The position numbers were made by a program, and so were the translations under genes. From the NCBI GenBank assembly GCA_963576785.1, contig OY756151.1, forward strand, positions 1,116,001-1,180,000: a stretch of 64,000 nt of DNA, written 5' to 3'. Of this stretch, positions 1-11,826 are shown one piece after another (within the stretch, counting starts at the first letter, position 1; each line of letters opens with the position of its first letter). The notes beneath the pieces were generated by a model, which had not been told where the DNA came from, did no database searches, and was given only the letters and a program-made list of their open reading frames with translations. This DNA comes from Chlorophyllum brunneum. Its lineage: Eukaryota > Basidiomycota > Agaricomycetes > Agaricales > Agaricaceae.

Positions 1-936
1 TTATGCAGCAAATCAAGAGAAGTTGCTGGACAATGTCCAGCAGCAACTTGAAGGTCAGTAACATACTCATGTACTGTCTGATGAATGGACCATTTTGCTG
101 AAGATGGAATGGACCAGAAAGTGAGGGAGCAGTTAGGACAGTCCCTAAACCACTCCAACAAGAGACAACAAACAGCCAGGAAATGTCCCTGGCCAGAATG
201 TACAGATGGGTCAAGAGCTTGCTTGGCAGAACCAATCAAGTCCATAAAGACCACAATATGTACAGCCTTAGAAACCACAGATGCAGTTCCCAAGGCTATA
301 TGAATGGCAAAAAGTTCAGCATCAGAGGCTATAACTTTGCCAGCTGGATGACATGTCATATAAAGCAAGTGTGTTCCCCTATAAACATGGGCAGCTGAAA
401 CTGCCTAGTAATCTCCAATCAATGGCAAACTTGTGTCCATTACTGCATAGACTACCCATCTGTCCTTACAAATACTCACAAAGAGTATTATTGAGCAAAT
501 CCACTTGACAACCTGCTGGGTTTCCACCAAGCAAGGTGTTATACAGCTTGAAAGTCACCTGGGCTATATAATGGTCCAGGAGACAAGAACCTGGGGACAC
601 TTCGAGTGCAAAAGGCTTGAATGTCTCCATTAACTTTGGCAAATGAGAGTTTGTCTCTGTGACTGGCCCCTTGATCTTGACCATCTGAGTGGGGGTCATG
701 AGAGTGATTAATCTAGGATATGGAATACACCCGGTGGTATACTGATATCCCATAATAGAACAAACAGGGTGATTCTCAGAAAGCATGGCTATCCTATGGA
801 TAGCATGGGTAGCCAGTTTCTTGAGATGGAGATGGACAGGGATGAGGCCAGCTAAGGCCTCTGCCCCTCTGGTAGGGCTTATGTAGAATGCACCAGTGAT
901 CTACAAAGCAGCTTTACACTCTATGGTGTTAAGTTG
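1..936 (-). mobile_element. LINE copy G, 3' part of ORF2 (RT end and RNase H), degenerate
   Basis: On the minus strand this stretch encodes the C-terminal RT region and the start of the RNase H region of a Tad-like LINE. It lines up block by block with the better copy at 6,701-8,452: both carry LSENHPV, LPKL/LPEL, SPGSC and LLGGN blocks in the same order. The largest open piece lies at 466-786; frames are broken elsewhere. The copy stops abruptly near 936, where copia sequence begins, so it is 5'-truncated and probably inserted into the copia element; its 3' end lies left of the window. It is non-functional as seen. The family call rests on similarity among copies in this window and to general LINE domain order. 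Confidence 0.75.
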
Positions 937-2636
937 CATCCTGGAATGGGTATGGGAGCCCAGTCATCAGCATATGGATTAGGCACAGATGCAGCCTTCT
1001 CAACATCATTCTCAACCTTAACTCCTCCTGGAGGCCAAGACAGCATAGGTGAAGAGAGAGGTGGAGTCAGATCCTTGTAGGATAATCCTGGAGAAGGTCC
1101 TCTAGAAGAGAAAGAAGGCAAAGGCAATGGAGTCTGCTCTCTGGGACTAGGAGTAGGAGTTTGTGGACAAGGAGGTGGTGGCAGTGGTCCAGTATGTGGT
1201 ACACTCGGACCAGGTAGTCTTGGAACAAATCCATCTCCAGAAGGGGAAGGATTTAATCTCTTGTTCGAATTGCTTTCTGTAGGTGGCAATACACCTTGTC
1301 ATTTAGACTGTGATGGACATCTGGGGAAATAGAGTTCATCAAAGACAGTATGGGAGAAGATGAAAATAGAATTGTTCTGCTGATAGCACATAAACTTGAA
1401 GTTGCTGCCATTACCTGCATAACCAATGAAGATCATCAATTCCAATTTGGGCACAAGTTTGTCTTGCTGCACCTCATCAGGGAGGTACATGTAGGCCCCA
1501 CAGCCAAACACTTGGAGATGAAAAATATTAGGTTTCCTTCTGAACTACATCTCATAGGGGGTGACCTATTTTAGGCACTTCATAGGTGTCCTGTTATAAA
1601 TATGAGCAGCTATATTGAATGCAAACTCCTAGTAGCCAGCCAGAAGGCATACTTCAAGTCGCATGGATTGTGCCTTTTCTAAAAGTGTTTGATTAAGATG
1701 TTTAGCATGCCCATTCTGTTGGTGAATGTGTGGTACACTTGTTTCATGAAGAATTTCTTTCTCAGCAAAGTAGTCCTTGAGTTCCTGAGACATATATTCT
1801 CCTCCATTATCAGAATACACTTGCTTGATGCATTTGCCTGTTTGGTTTGTCACCAATTCAGCATATGCCTTGAAGGTATGTGCAGCATCTGATTTATTGC
1901 ACAAAAAGGAAATGTACACAGAGAAAGAGTAGTTATCAAGGAATGTCATAACCCATTTGAACTTATGGTAAGAAACAATGGGGAGTTCTGGAAGATCCGA
2001 ATGGATCAATTCAAGGATCTCAGATGCATGAGATGTGTTCTCATGGCAGGCCTCGCCCGGCAGCCTTCCAAGTGCACAACCAGGGCAAACTTTCTGTTCC
2101 TTCAGTGGAAGTACCAGAACAGATTCCATGTGTTTTGGCACATAATCTAGAGCCTGGTCAGACGGGTGTGCAAATCTTCAATACCAGATATCATAAGATG
2201 TGGTATTTTTGTTAATCAATGCCAAGGAGAATTGAAGATCTCCATCATGCAAGATGTGCATATCCATGAAGTAAACTTGGTTCAAAGAAGCACCCTAGTG
2301 ATATTGTCTGCTCAGGAATGGCTTACCACAAACATCACAAATGACAGTCTTTCCATTAGATGTTTCTGCAATCAGACTGGTTTTATCCATGATGGATCTG
2401 GTTGAGAGAAGTCTCATATCTAACTTCAGTATGTGATATACCAGGTAAAGGTATAGAGTCTGCTGCTGAACTTCACCAGACTCAAGTTTTACTTTTGTCT
2501 CTAAATAGACAGTGCCATAAGATCTGATAGAAAGTGTGGATCCATCTGCAATCAATGCTGATCCAAAAGAACCTTCAACAATATCAACAAGATCCCTCTT
2601 GTTTGGAGTAATGTTGAGGGAGGTACTGGAGTCCAA
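937..2636 (-). pseudogene. copia Pol pseudogene: protease remnant and integrase
   Basis: At 2,295-2,636 the minus strand encodes a segment beginning DSSTSLNITPNKRDL, corresponding to the copia protease active-site region with DSG changed to DSS. It is followed by the gag-pre-integrase motif (CDVCGKPFLSRQ). At 1,629-2,141 lies the integrase core with HSDL (first Asp), YSDNGGEY (second Asp) and HIHQQNGHAKHLNQTL (region of the Glu, altered). At 1,299-1,511 is the integrase C-terminal FIGY block, and at 921-1,289 a proline-rich linker normally leading into RT. The three pieces are in different frames. Recognition of integrase is strong; the protease assignment is weaker. Confidence 0.75.
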
Positions 2637-2639
2637 AAG

Positions 2640-4312
2640 CTATTCATCACACATTTTACAAGGTCACCTATTCATCACACATCCACATGTGCTATTGCAG
2701 CTATGTGTTATTTCACATATATTCTTCACTCTTGAAAATAGAGGAGAAAATTGTATTTCTGAAGTTTTATATAATCATGCATAATTGTATACATAAGTAG
2801 TCCAGCTATTTATCCAAGAATCTACATCAGCTGAGGTTGCACTCTGTGCACCCAGTCGAGAGTCTCCTTGGACATCAGCAATGCATATGATACTCTTGCA
2901 GTGATCTTCAGATTTGTGTGAAGAGCCAGTAAGATTTGGCTTACTTGCCATTACTTTATCTGAGTAGTCCTTATCCTCAGATCCTATTGACACTGCATCC
3001 TTGTCCATCTTGATGGCAGTCAGAGCTGGAATGCTCATGACTGGTTTGGCTGCCAGAGTGGCACCAAATAGTTCATCAACCTCCATAATGGAGGCAGCCA
3101 TTGGAGAAGAGGCTGGGTGGAGGAGGGAAGTATTTCCCATACATTTCTCATAAAGATCCAAGGCTTTCACCTTGGTAGTCACATATGGATATGGGTGGTG
3201 CCAGGGATCTTGAGTCTTTTTCTCAGCAAGATTTGTCATCCATGAGAGAAGGGAAGGTGGGAGAGGTGCAGAGGACCACACTTCTGAGACAAGGCTGCAG
3301 GTACTCTTTTTTGGTAGCCAAAGTTGACAGAATCCATTGTATAGGCTGGTTGCCTGGCATCATTTCCAGAGAGAGCTGGTTGCCCAGCATTGACCTTATT
3401 CATTTGGCCTTTGCCGCTGCTATGCTTGCTACATTGTTGCTTCTTCTTGTCTTCCTCACCCTGAGGCTACTGTTGTGGCAGTTGCTATTGCTGCTGCTAC
3501 TGAGGGCATGACTGCTGCCCTTGCTGCTGCTGCTTCTGCAGGGGACCGTGCTGCTACTGCTGCTGCTGCCCCTAATAATGTGAGGGTGTGCCTTAGGGTT
3601 TTATGCCAGAGAACTTGTTAATTTTCTGGTTTATTTTGATAGTGGACTAGTGGTTCATGATGGCATTTTGTACTTTGTTAAAAGTAACATTTTGGATGGT
3701 CATATTGACCATAAGGAAGGGAATAGTAATATTCCACTAGCTTGGGATACCAGCGAGAAGGGTCATTGCCTGGATTACCTCCGGAACATCACAGTCACCA
3801 GTTGAATTCAGCTATTGGTACAGCAATTCCAATTGGGTGATAGGACCAGATGAGTCCTGGTCAGGATGGAGACAGAAATGAATCATCTCGACATATGAGC
3901 TGTACAGCCCTGATACAGAGATAGTTCCATAGGCAGAGCACATTGTAGTCCAGATCTCTGCAGTATCAGCAAAGGGCCAGTTGATCATATTAGCTGGTAG
4001 TTTAGACTTCACGAGTGCATAGACCATTTTGGCTAGATGCATGTGGGCAGCATGCTCATTAATATTGTGAGTGGGGTTTGGACCGGTGATATTTCCATCA
4101 GAGTCAACCAGATTCTCATAGGCAAAGTACTTTGGTAAGATGGTATATACCATATCCATTGAAAACAACAGTATCTCTGAGCCAAAGATGGTAGTACCTT
4201 CCTGAGTTATCAAAGAGAGCACATTATCAAGGCAGGATCACCACTCATTGTAGTTTCTGGCACCTTTGAGAGTCAGAATGGAAGACACGAGGATATTCAT
4301 AGTGGAAGTCAT
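2640..4312 (-). pseudogene. copia Gag pseudogene
   Basis: The likely start codon is the minus-strand ATG at 4,312-4,310, opening with MTSTMNILVSSILTLKGARNY, which resembles the copia Gag N-terminus (L-x-G-x-x-N-Y-x-x-W). A stop follows the tryptophan. The best open block is 3,812-4,222, with AHMHLAKMVYALVKSKLP and a region matching the copia UBN2-type Gag fold. A second block at 2,775-3,281 holds a serine-rich, low-conservation Gag C-terminus. Between them lies a CTG/CAG-rich repeat at about 3,463-3,570. Gag would form the nucleocapsid shell that packages element RNA; this copy cannot make a full protein. Confidence 0.6.
3463..3570. repeat. CTG/CAG-rich imperfect trinucleotide repeat
   Basis: A run of imperfect CTG/CTA triplets (GCTGCTGCT units broken by ACT and CTT) lies within the copia Gag region. 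On the minus strand it would encode mostly Gln and Ser. Such runs are common in low-constraint Gag linkers. Confidence 0.7.
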
Positions 4313-4958
4313 TGTTCTATAAATGGATAGAGTTAGCGATCATATTTGTGGGCAATCAGATCTGCACCCCTGCACTGTTCAAGCTATGAACCCATATGAG
4401 GAAGCCTTTAATAGAGCATAAAACAATCAAGTCATGTTAGAGGGATGGGCTAGAAAGACCATGCTCTACAGGACTGGTCAGATCCACCTATCTACAACCC
4501 ACTTGTAGCCAGCCATGACACATGGGAAGCAGGCAATCTGGGACCCATGACCTGTTTTCCAGTACAGTAACACACAGTGATAGACAGATAATCTGACTTA
4601 CTGATAGTTTGGTTAGTAGATGGTAAAGTTATGAGAGGAGTTGCTGTAAGTTGAGTAGAGCAAGATAGAATAATCGAGTAGATTGTCTAAGGAAACATAA
4701 GGAAATACATGCTATTTGATATACTAAGTGTCTGGGTAGCAAACCCTAAGACCTATGAGTAATAACTATGCATAATAAGTTAGTAATGACTATAGAGTCC
4801 CTTGAAACACTGCAATATCATCAGTGGTGTCCAGTAGCATAATTGGAGCAACAGCAATCAGTCAGCTCATGAAATACATGAGTAGGAGGTGCATAATGTG
4901 AGTTAGAGAGCACAGCCTTGATGACAAATATTAGGTGAATAATATACTAAGGAGCTAA
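4313..4958 (-). other. Copia leader and possible 5' LTR; no coding signal
   Basis: This stretch between the copia Gag start and the next LINE copy has no convincing reading frame. On the minus strand, a segment from about 4,915 to 4,554 begins TGTGCTCTC and ends GGAAAACA, which has the TG...CA form of an LTR and would leave a leader of about 240 bp before Gag. No second copy is present in the window and I cannot match a primer-binding site, so the LTR reading is tentative. Confidence 0.3.
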
Positions 4959-6700
4959 TCACATGGAATGCAGCTTAGAAAGTGTAAATAATAATATGGG
5001 GTGACCCTCAAACCACTCCATAAGAACATTACACATAGCAAGTGAATAAGCCTGACCAGAGTTAATGGAAGGGTCCACCACCCTCCTAGCAGTGCCAAAG
5101 GGAGTCTGTGAACAAGACAATAGAGTTGCAGTCAGGAAAGGTGGTAGTCTTCCCAATTGCAATCTAGATAGTATACAGCTCTGCATTCTGATAGACCTCT
5201 AAGGGAGTAATCCAACCTCAGTTTATAAGAAATAGACAGGTCTGATGGAACAAATACCAGATGGATGACTGAAGGCTGAAGATCCTTGTTATATGGAATG
5301 TGAGTAGGCCCAGGCTCAACTGAAAGGGCAAGATCTAGGCCGATATCTGATTCAATGGAGATCAGAGACTGTGATATACCTGAGTGGGAGCCATAGTTAG
5401 GGTCCCAGAGCTCAGAATGGCAATTAAAATCACTGTCCATATAGATATGTCTGGACAAAGTAGCAGACCAGTCTGAAAGGAACCTGATTGCTGTGTGTTC
5501 TGAATTAGAATAGATATTCATGAGATTCAGGGTCTTCCCCCCCAAAAAGAGGGAAAGAACCATGATATCACAGTAATTGATGAGATCCATCTGGTAGAAT
5601 GGTCTCAAAGAGCCAACTGGTTATGGACAAATACCATAACCTGTGGGTCAGAGCCAGGCTCTGGGGCCTGAACCATGCACAGCCATTTGGGGTACTTGGG
5701 GGTACCAATAATGTCATCCCCCTCAACAGAAGTTGTGAAGGGAGCAGATCTGATGAACTGCCAGAGTAGTTCTTGAATAAAGAGAACATCAAAGTGATTT
5801 TTGAGATCCTCAAGTAATATGTCCAATAAACCATAATTTTTGTTAAGATTCTGTTGGTACAATCAAATACTACATAGTTCTAGAGGTTGCCTATTCATTG
5901 GCATACTGTAGAGTATGAGGGATGGTAAGGGGAGATCATGGTTGTTACTTACCTCACAATAGAATTTCTTGATTGTTTTGGGTTCAAACTGAGTATCAAA
6001 ATATTTGCATTACTTTGAGGTCACATAGTGCAGACCCTGACAGTTGAGACAATGCAGCATATGAGGACAGAACTCATCTGCCAGTATAGGAGGAATGGGA
6101 GGCTGCATGTTGGGATTACTTCTGTAGCTATTAGAGTGCACAAGTTGTGATCTGTACTATGTTATAGATTGTGAGGTAATGGACTGATTGTGTCATGTGA
6201 TGGGTTGAACTTAGACACCTGTGGATGTCTTAGAGGCTTCTCTAGTCTCTAACAATAGTCCACAGTCTCCAGAAATATCTGGTCACTTAATAGACTTGCT
6301 CTCTAGGACTGTTCAACAGTCCTACTATGTTCTACCTTTCACAGCTGCACCCACAAAGTGTACAATGATGTTCCTTATAATGAGGACTACCATAGGTTAG
6401 GCATTTCAAGGCCTGTACCTTGCAGAATTGAATGGGGTGGCCCCAGTAGAAGCAATACTTGCACAAGGACACCCCAGGAGAGGCTGTAGAAGGCCTGATA
6501 AGGCAGGCATATCCACTAATGTGGAGTGCCCATTGACTCTTCTGAGAGTTGTGAATATTGAAGTAAACTATGGTAGTATCAGATGTCTCAGAGTTCCTCA
6601 AAATATAGGGGGGCCCTGTTAACATAAACAGGTCAGAAAATGACATATGCTTCATGATGTGCTCGATCTCAAATGAAGACCAGTAAGTCTTGCCAATCCT
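4959..6700 (-). mobile_element. LINE copy H: ORF1 knuckles, endonuclease and fused RNase H remnant
   Basis: On the minus strand, 6,344-6,700 encodes the end of LINE ORF1 with a CCHC knuckle (CKYCFYWGHPIQFC). After a solo LTR, 5,900-6,123 continues the knuckle region (CPHMLHCLNCQGLHY). At about 5,190-5,862 is the AP-type endonuclease of ORF2 in two frames, with FIQELLWQF and the DSDFNCHSELWDP block (the D-x-N motif). Directly after the endonuclease, near 5,190, sequence jumps to RNase H (DCNSIVLFTDS), so the whole RT domain is deleted. The upstream end at 6,700 is interrupted by another LINE 3' end. Non-functional relic. Confidence 0.75.
6129..6343 (+). repeat. Solo LTR (copia type, about 215 bp) inside LINE ORF1
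   Basis: This 215-bp segment matches the LTRs at 8,854-9,070 (inverted) and 21,447-21,668. All run from (TG/TA)TTAGAGTG to CTACCTTT(A/C)ACA. It is flanked by related 5-mers, GTAGC at 6,124-6,128 and GCTGC at 6,344-6,348. Removing the LTR and one flank keeps the LINE ORF1 frame open across the zinc-knuckle region, which supports a clean insertion followed by LTR-LTR recombination. Confidence 0.8.
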
Positions 6701-8452
6701 TTTTTTTTTAAAAATCAACATGTTTAAGGTAGTACACAAGCACAGTCCACCTATATCTACTATGAGATGTATAATATGTAAAGAGAGTACACAAAGATGG
6801 GCTCTTCCCTGGCCAAACTAGACTGTCTGTTGGTAGTTTGGGTGAATGGTTGTGGAAACATGTATAGAGGCATAAATTCTAGATCAAATAAGCAAGTGAC
6901 CCCTAGCCTTCTGTCCCTAAGAAGAGTATGTGCCAATTCACAATTAACTTCTACACATGCTAGAGATGTGGGAAGCTAGAAGGGGTTGCATTGTGTTATC
7001 CAACTCCTGCAAGCAGTGTGTTGGACTTGAACACAAACACAGAAGGGTTATGCTCAAGAAAATCTACTAGCTAGCTTAAGGAAACTGGCTGGCCATGTTT
7101 TCTCTTGTAAAGTCTACAAGAGCAAAGAATATAAAGGCAGGACTTGAAACAAGCCCCACATAAGGCTTGTGAGGGTAGAACTGGGAGTGATACTCGCTGG
7201 TTGGTGCATGCCTGAGGATGGCACAGTTTGCCCTTGTCACAATGGACTGAGAGGGAAAGGAAGGAAGCCAAGAACCTTCATAGAGGTAAAATGGCTGTAT
7301 GACCTTGTTTGCTCTATCCTTGAGTTCAAGTAAATGCAAACTGCAATAAGAAGAGTCCTGGAAAGTAACTTTCCAGGCCTAGTAAGGAAATGGTCAGAAC
7401 AATTCCTGAACCACTCCAACAAGAGATGACAAACAGCCAGGAAATGTCCCTGGCCAGAATGAATAGATGGGTCAAGAGCTTGCTTGGCAGAACAAATTGA
7501 GTTTGTAAAGACCACAATATGTACAGTCTCAGAAACTGCAGCAGCAGTTCCCAAAGCTATACAAATGGCAAAAAGCTTAGCATTAGGAGCTGTAACCTTA
7601 CCAACTGGGTAATGCACTGCACAAAGCAACTGAGTTCTCCTATAAACATGGGCAGCTGAAACCACCTGGTAATCTCCAACTAGTGGCAGACTTGTATCTA
7701 TTACTGTGTAAGCTACCTGTCTGTCCTCATGATATCCATGAAGAGTATTATTGAGCAAATCCACCTGATAACCCACTAGGTTTCCACCAAGTAATGTGTC
7801 ATACATTTTAAAAGTCACCTGGGCTGTATAGCAGTCAAGAAAACAAGAACCTGGTGATGATTTGAGTGCAAACAGCTCAAACATCTCTGTTAACTCTGGC
7901 AAACTCTTGTTTGCCTCCATAACTGGCCCCTTGGCTTTGATTGTCTGAGTGGTGGTCATGAGAACAATCGATTTGGGATGTAAAATACACTTAGCAACAT
8001 ACTGCCATCCTATAACAGAATGCACAGGGTGATTCTCAGAAAGTGTGGCTACCCTATGGATAGTACAGGTACCCAGTTTCTTAAGATGAAGATGGATGGG
8101 GATGAGGCCAGCTAAGGCTTCAGCTCCACCAGTAGGGCTGGTGCAGAATGTGCCAGTGATCCACAATGTAGCTTTATACTGCATGGTATTAAGTTGTTTA
8201 AGAAGGGCCTTTTTACAGACACCTTCATAAAACCAAAGATAAAACCCATATATAGCAATAGATACTACACATGAGCAGTGAAGGGTTCTCTTCTGGGTAG
8301 GAAGAAGGCCTTGGGACAAGTTACCAAGTATGCCCATGGCCTTGACTATAAACAGAAACTTAGTAGCATAATGACAAATATGCTCTTTGAAGATAAGAAT
8401 ATGGTCAAAAAAAAATCCAAGTACCTCCAATGGGTCTTAGGACATAAGGGAG
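6701..8452 (-). mobile_element. LINE copy J: 3' half of ORF2 (RT end, RNase H, knuckle) and 3' UTR
   Basis: Minus-strand reading frame 7,237-8,430 stays open for almost 400 codons. It covers the RT C-terminal region (MEVLGFFFDHILIFKEH, then ITGTFCTSPTGGAEALAG) and RNase H (VVFTNSICSAKQALDPS). The C-terminal cysteine region follows in other frames at 7,071-7,340. The stretch 6,710-7,070 is presumed 3' UTR. A T-run at about 6,701-6,711 would be the poly(A) tail, and it abuts ORF1 of LINE H, into which this copy appears inserted. The 5' side is cut by another LINE 3' end at 8,453. The long open frame makes it a useful reference for the other relics. Confidence 0.8.
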
Positions 8453-8853
8453 TGACTTTTCTTTTTGAATCATGGCCTAAGGCTAATTTGTTATGCAGTG
8501 CTTGAACATAGCCTACAGCTAGAATACAAATGAGTAAACTAGCAGGTATTTATGGAGAAGTGGTGGACATGCCCCACCAAGTAGATGTACTATTGTCTGA
8601 AGCCAACAGTAGACAGAATTGCATCCTACTCCTGAGCCCAAAGGGCAAAGAGAGTGAATGCTAGAGAAGGCAAGTAGGTAGAAGGGTCCCCTAACCAATG
8701 ACCCAGTCTGAAGACCAGGCCCAGTCAGTAGGTGTTGATTTACTGTAAATGCCTAGCAATGGAGACATACCTAGTTACTAGTCCAACTACTAAGCACCCA
8801 ACTTCCTTTTACTTGGACCCAACCCACTGGCCATAGTCACCCTTGCCAGAGTA
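8453..8853 (-). mobile_element. LINE copy K: 3' UTR end only
   Basis: A T-rich start at 8,456-8,466 followed by GAATCATGGCC...GCAGTGCTTGAACATAG repeats, with divergence, the segments at 11,827 and 23,200. In minus orientation it is the A-tailed 3' end of a LINE. It lies against the RT-coding part of LINE J and is cut on the other side by a copia LTR near 8,854. Confidence 0.7.
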
Positions 8854-9070
8854 GTATGTAGTGGGACTGTTGAACAGTCCTAGAGAGCAAGAAATAAGTC
8901 TATTAAATGACCAGATATCTCTGGAAACTGTGGACTAATGTTAGAGACTAGAGAAGCCTCTGAGATGTCCACAGGTATCTAAGTTCAATCTATCACATGA
9001 CACAATCAATCCATCACCTCACAATCCATACCCATAACTTGGTATAGGTTACAACTTGCACACTCTAATA
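8854..9070 (-). repeat. Copia 3' LTR (minus orientation, slightly truncated)
   Basis: Reverse complement of the LTRs at 6,129 and 21,447. It begins (minus) TATTAGAGTG at 9,070 and lacks roughly the last dozen bases of its 3' end near 8,854. It directly follows a copia RNase H terminus with a purine-rich stretch (GATCAGGGGTG) in between, so it is the 3' LTR of that element. This ties the LTR family to copia. Confidence 0.8.
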
Positions 9071-9330
9071 CACACCCCTGATCCAACCAATCCTTCAACA
9101 ACTAAGTCCAAGCATGGGGATGGAGAATTTGATTGTTTGAGGGTAGACTGCCTTGGTAAATATGTCTGCAACTTGTTCTTCTCCTAGTACAAACACTAGA
9201 TCAATGATTCCTTCATCCACAGTGCCTCTGAGCCAGTAAAATTGAAGATCCAGGTACTTCATGTGTCTATAGTGCCATTGCTTCTTTTTCCAGAACTCCC
9301 ACCTGTCAATCACATAATCACCCCCTCATC
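9071..9330 (-). pseudogene. copia RNase H C-terminal fragment
   Basis: The minus-strand frame 9,095-9,313 encodes KKQWHYRHMKYLDLQFYWLR and GEEQVADIFTKA. This is the classic end of copia Pol: a K/R-H-I-D-x-x-Y-H-F-I-R-type block, then E-Q-x-A-D-I-x-T-K. It ends just before the polypurine tract and 3' LTR. Everything upstream (RT, IN, Gag) is missing; LINE ORF1 sequence on the other strand begins close to 9,330. Confidence 0.85.
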
Positions 9331-11826
9331 GATACTCTTAATGTTCTATATGTCCCAGACAATAAGCATTTCATGCATGGATTTCATTACAGCCCCCAAG
9401 CCCCTATGCCTTCACAAATTTTGAGGAGGAGGACAAGTGCCCATTGCTCAGCTTCCTCAGAAAATAAAGAGATGGCAGCAGCCACTCTCCAGCCCCCCAG
9501 GTCCACCCTAGGGCCTTATTCTCTGGGTATCCCCCCCTACAGCAGTAGTGCTAGGGATACCTATGCCACTGCAGTTCCCCTTCAGCAGAGGGGATGCACT
9601 CCATTGTGACATGGGTCCCCAACCCCCTCTTGACCTCTCCCAGCTCCTGGTTTGGAAGCCAGAGCTTTGTCCCTCCCCCTGTTTTCCTTACCTCCTGCCT
9701 CTCTGGAGGATATGGAGCAGGACAACCAGGAGGAGCCTACCACCACCCTCCTCTCTATTCTGGGCATTAACATCAGTGCCAGAAAGGATGCCAATGCAAT
9801 CCAATGGTTGCTTGAGGTTGTGGCTGATTTCATAAAGACAGCACACCACATTCTCCAGGAGGATACCCTGTCCTTCCATCCCATCACCTCTAGACTATCT
9901 GAGATAGTCCAGACAGTTGCCTCCTTCCCTATGTAGCATGAAACCTACACAGGGGCATGTGATTCTCTCTAGCTGAGGGACTTAATCACTTCAGTATTTC
10001 CTACTCCTGCAGTTGTGACTTCTAGGCCTCTGGTTACCCCCTCCCCCCCCCAAGGGTACTGGGACCTTCTATTCTCGGCCCCCCCCCCAGCACAGGCCCT
10101 CTATGCAGAAGGAGAATGACCTTATGGACCTGGAGAAGCCTCCAGCCAAATGCCCATACATGGACCCTAAGAGGAAAGCACCTGTCTGACCTGTAAAGTC
10201 TCCTACAAAGCATTAGGTCCCCTACAAGAGGCCCTCTGGACCTCCTCTTATCAATCTCACTTTGAAGCCCAAGCCAGGGAAGAAGGCTTATATAGTTGCA
10301 GTGAAACAACCAGCTTTTCTTGTTGAAAGCTGCCTTTCTCCATCTCTCTGTGGAGCAGATCCTTGGTCTTAATGCACAAGCCAAGGCTGCAAAGCAACCT
10401 CCCCCATCAAGTGCTTGCCCTAAGAATCTAGCATTCACAGTTCCTGGGCCATCACATAAGCAGGTCCTTGTCTTCTATAAAGACAAGTTGAATACTTCAG
10501 CTGGTCTTCATACTCTTACCCAGTAGGCCTGTAAGGCTCTCAAGGCTAGGCAAAGCTTGCTTGTTGTAGAGGGGTCTACACTTGCCTATAATGGCTACTC
10601 CATGGCCACCAATAAACTTGCCATGACTAAGGACATCAAGATCCTTCAGGCATTGGTTGAAAGTCTGTCCCCTCCAGGAGCTCTCTTCTGGATTGGACTC
10701 CCTTCATTGATATTGTACCTTTGGGTGGTCAATGTTCCCTTTCTCAAGAACTCTGCCAATAGAGTTCAGTCTACCTCAGCAGACATCAAGGAGGTCCTCA
10801 CCTTGTCAGTTCATGCTTCTCTTATCAACCTCAAGAGTCCTCTGAGGTTGGTGTGTAACTCCAAGATGTCAGACTCATGTATGGCATTCTTTGACATCTG
10901 GGACTCCATGAGGGGTACCTGAGCCCTTGTGAGGGGTACCTGATTTTTAGTTTTAATGTTGCAAAATCTTATATTTATGTTAATACACTGCTCAAGAAAT
11001 TAAAGGATGACTTTGATATTTTCTTCTTCCAAGAACCTCCCTGGAAGTTCATCTACTCTACTCCCTCTACCACTGATGTGGAAGGGGACAATGTTATGGG
11101 TGCACCTAAGCATCCTGATTGGCTAATAGTGGTGCATTCCCCTGCCCAGGGATCCCAGCCCTAAGTGATGACATATGTATACACTTGGTTGCAACATCTA
11201 AGGCCATTAATGAGAAAGGACCTCATCAATCACCCTGATATCCTTGCACTGATGCTCTTTACTGATGTGAAGGCATATAACTTCCTGAACATCTACTCAG
11301 ATGATCAACATGTCACCATCAACTTCCTTCATGGGAAGGTTGATGTTCTTTCCCTATTTGATTTTATGAGTAGGGACTTTAACTGTCATTTATTGGAGTG
11401 GGACCCTGAGGTTCTGCATCATCAAATGATAGCACATAAACTCATGGAAGTGAGTTGCAATCTTGGTCTCAATTTGGTTATGTCAACCAACCCAGGTCTG
11501 ATATTTATCTTCCACAACCCAGATCTTTGCCTATCAGTCATTGATCTGGTGTTCATCTCTTCTCCTAATGTATCAAGAACCTTTCCTTATCAGGACCTAT
11601 CTTTTTAGGGCATGTTGGATCACATTCCACTGACTGTTACCCTTCCTATTACCTCTGTTAACATCAGAGTTACCAAACTTGTCCCTTTGAAGGGCTCTGA
11701 TGAAGAGGAGGCCTTCCTAGGACATGTCATCAATGAGGTGACTGATCTTCATGATTGTTCCTCTCTGGTATCTCTGGAACAGGTGGATGCTCTGGCCAAG
11801 GCTGTGGCTGAAGCCTTCTCTGATGC
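9331..11826 (+). pseudogene. LINE copy C, left part: ORF1 and endonuclease
   Basis: ORF1-like frames run from about 9,373 to 10,920 in several pieces. The last part (10,557-10,922) matches the ORF1 of other LINE copies here (CNSKMSDSCMAFFDIWDS compares with HSDTCMVWFEI of the full-length copy). The ORF1 zinc knuckles are deleted at about 10,922. ORF2 endonuclease follows at 10,970-11,826: FFFQEPPWKF (catalytic Glu), SRDFNCHLLEWDP (Asp-Asn) and LDHIPLTV (the SDH position, with S changed to L). A LINE 3' end is inserted at 11,827; the copy resumes at 13,267. Its ORF1 N-terminus differs from that of the full-length element, so it may be a separate subfamily. Confidence 0.7.

Larger units (their letters stand above)
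937..4312 (-). mobile_element. Ty1/copia retrotransposon fragment (gag, protease, integrase)
   Basis: Reading on the minus strand from 4,312 downward, the order is Gag, protease-like segment, gag-pre-integrase, integrase core and the integrase-RT linker. This is copia order, with integrase before RT. Sequence is lost at about 937, where LINE copy G starts, so RT and RNase H are absent here; they may continue left of the window if LINE G is an insertion. Frames are interrupted repeatedly by stops, including a TGA after the NEW residues of Gag. It differs from the copia family that left the roughly 215-bp LTRs at 6,129, 8,854 and 21,447, or at least cannot be linked to it. Confidence 0.8.

Noticed and set aside
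4554..4915. Copia 5' LTR
   Set aside because: TG...CA ends alone are weak; no second copy or primer-binding site could be confirmed, so kept only as a tentative note.
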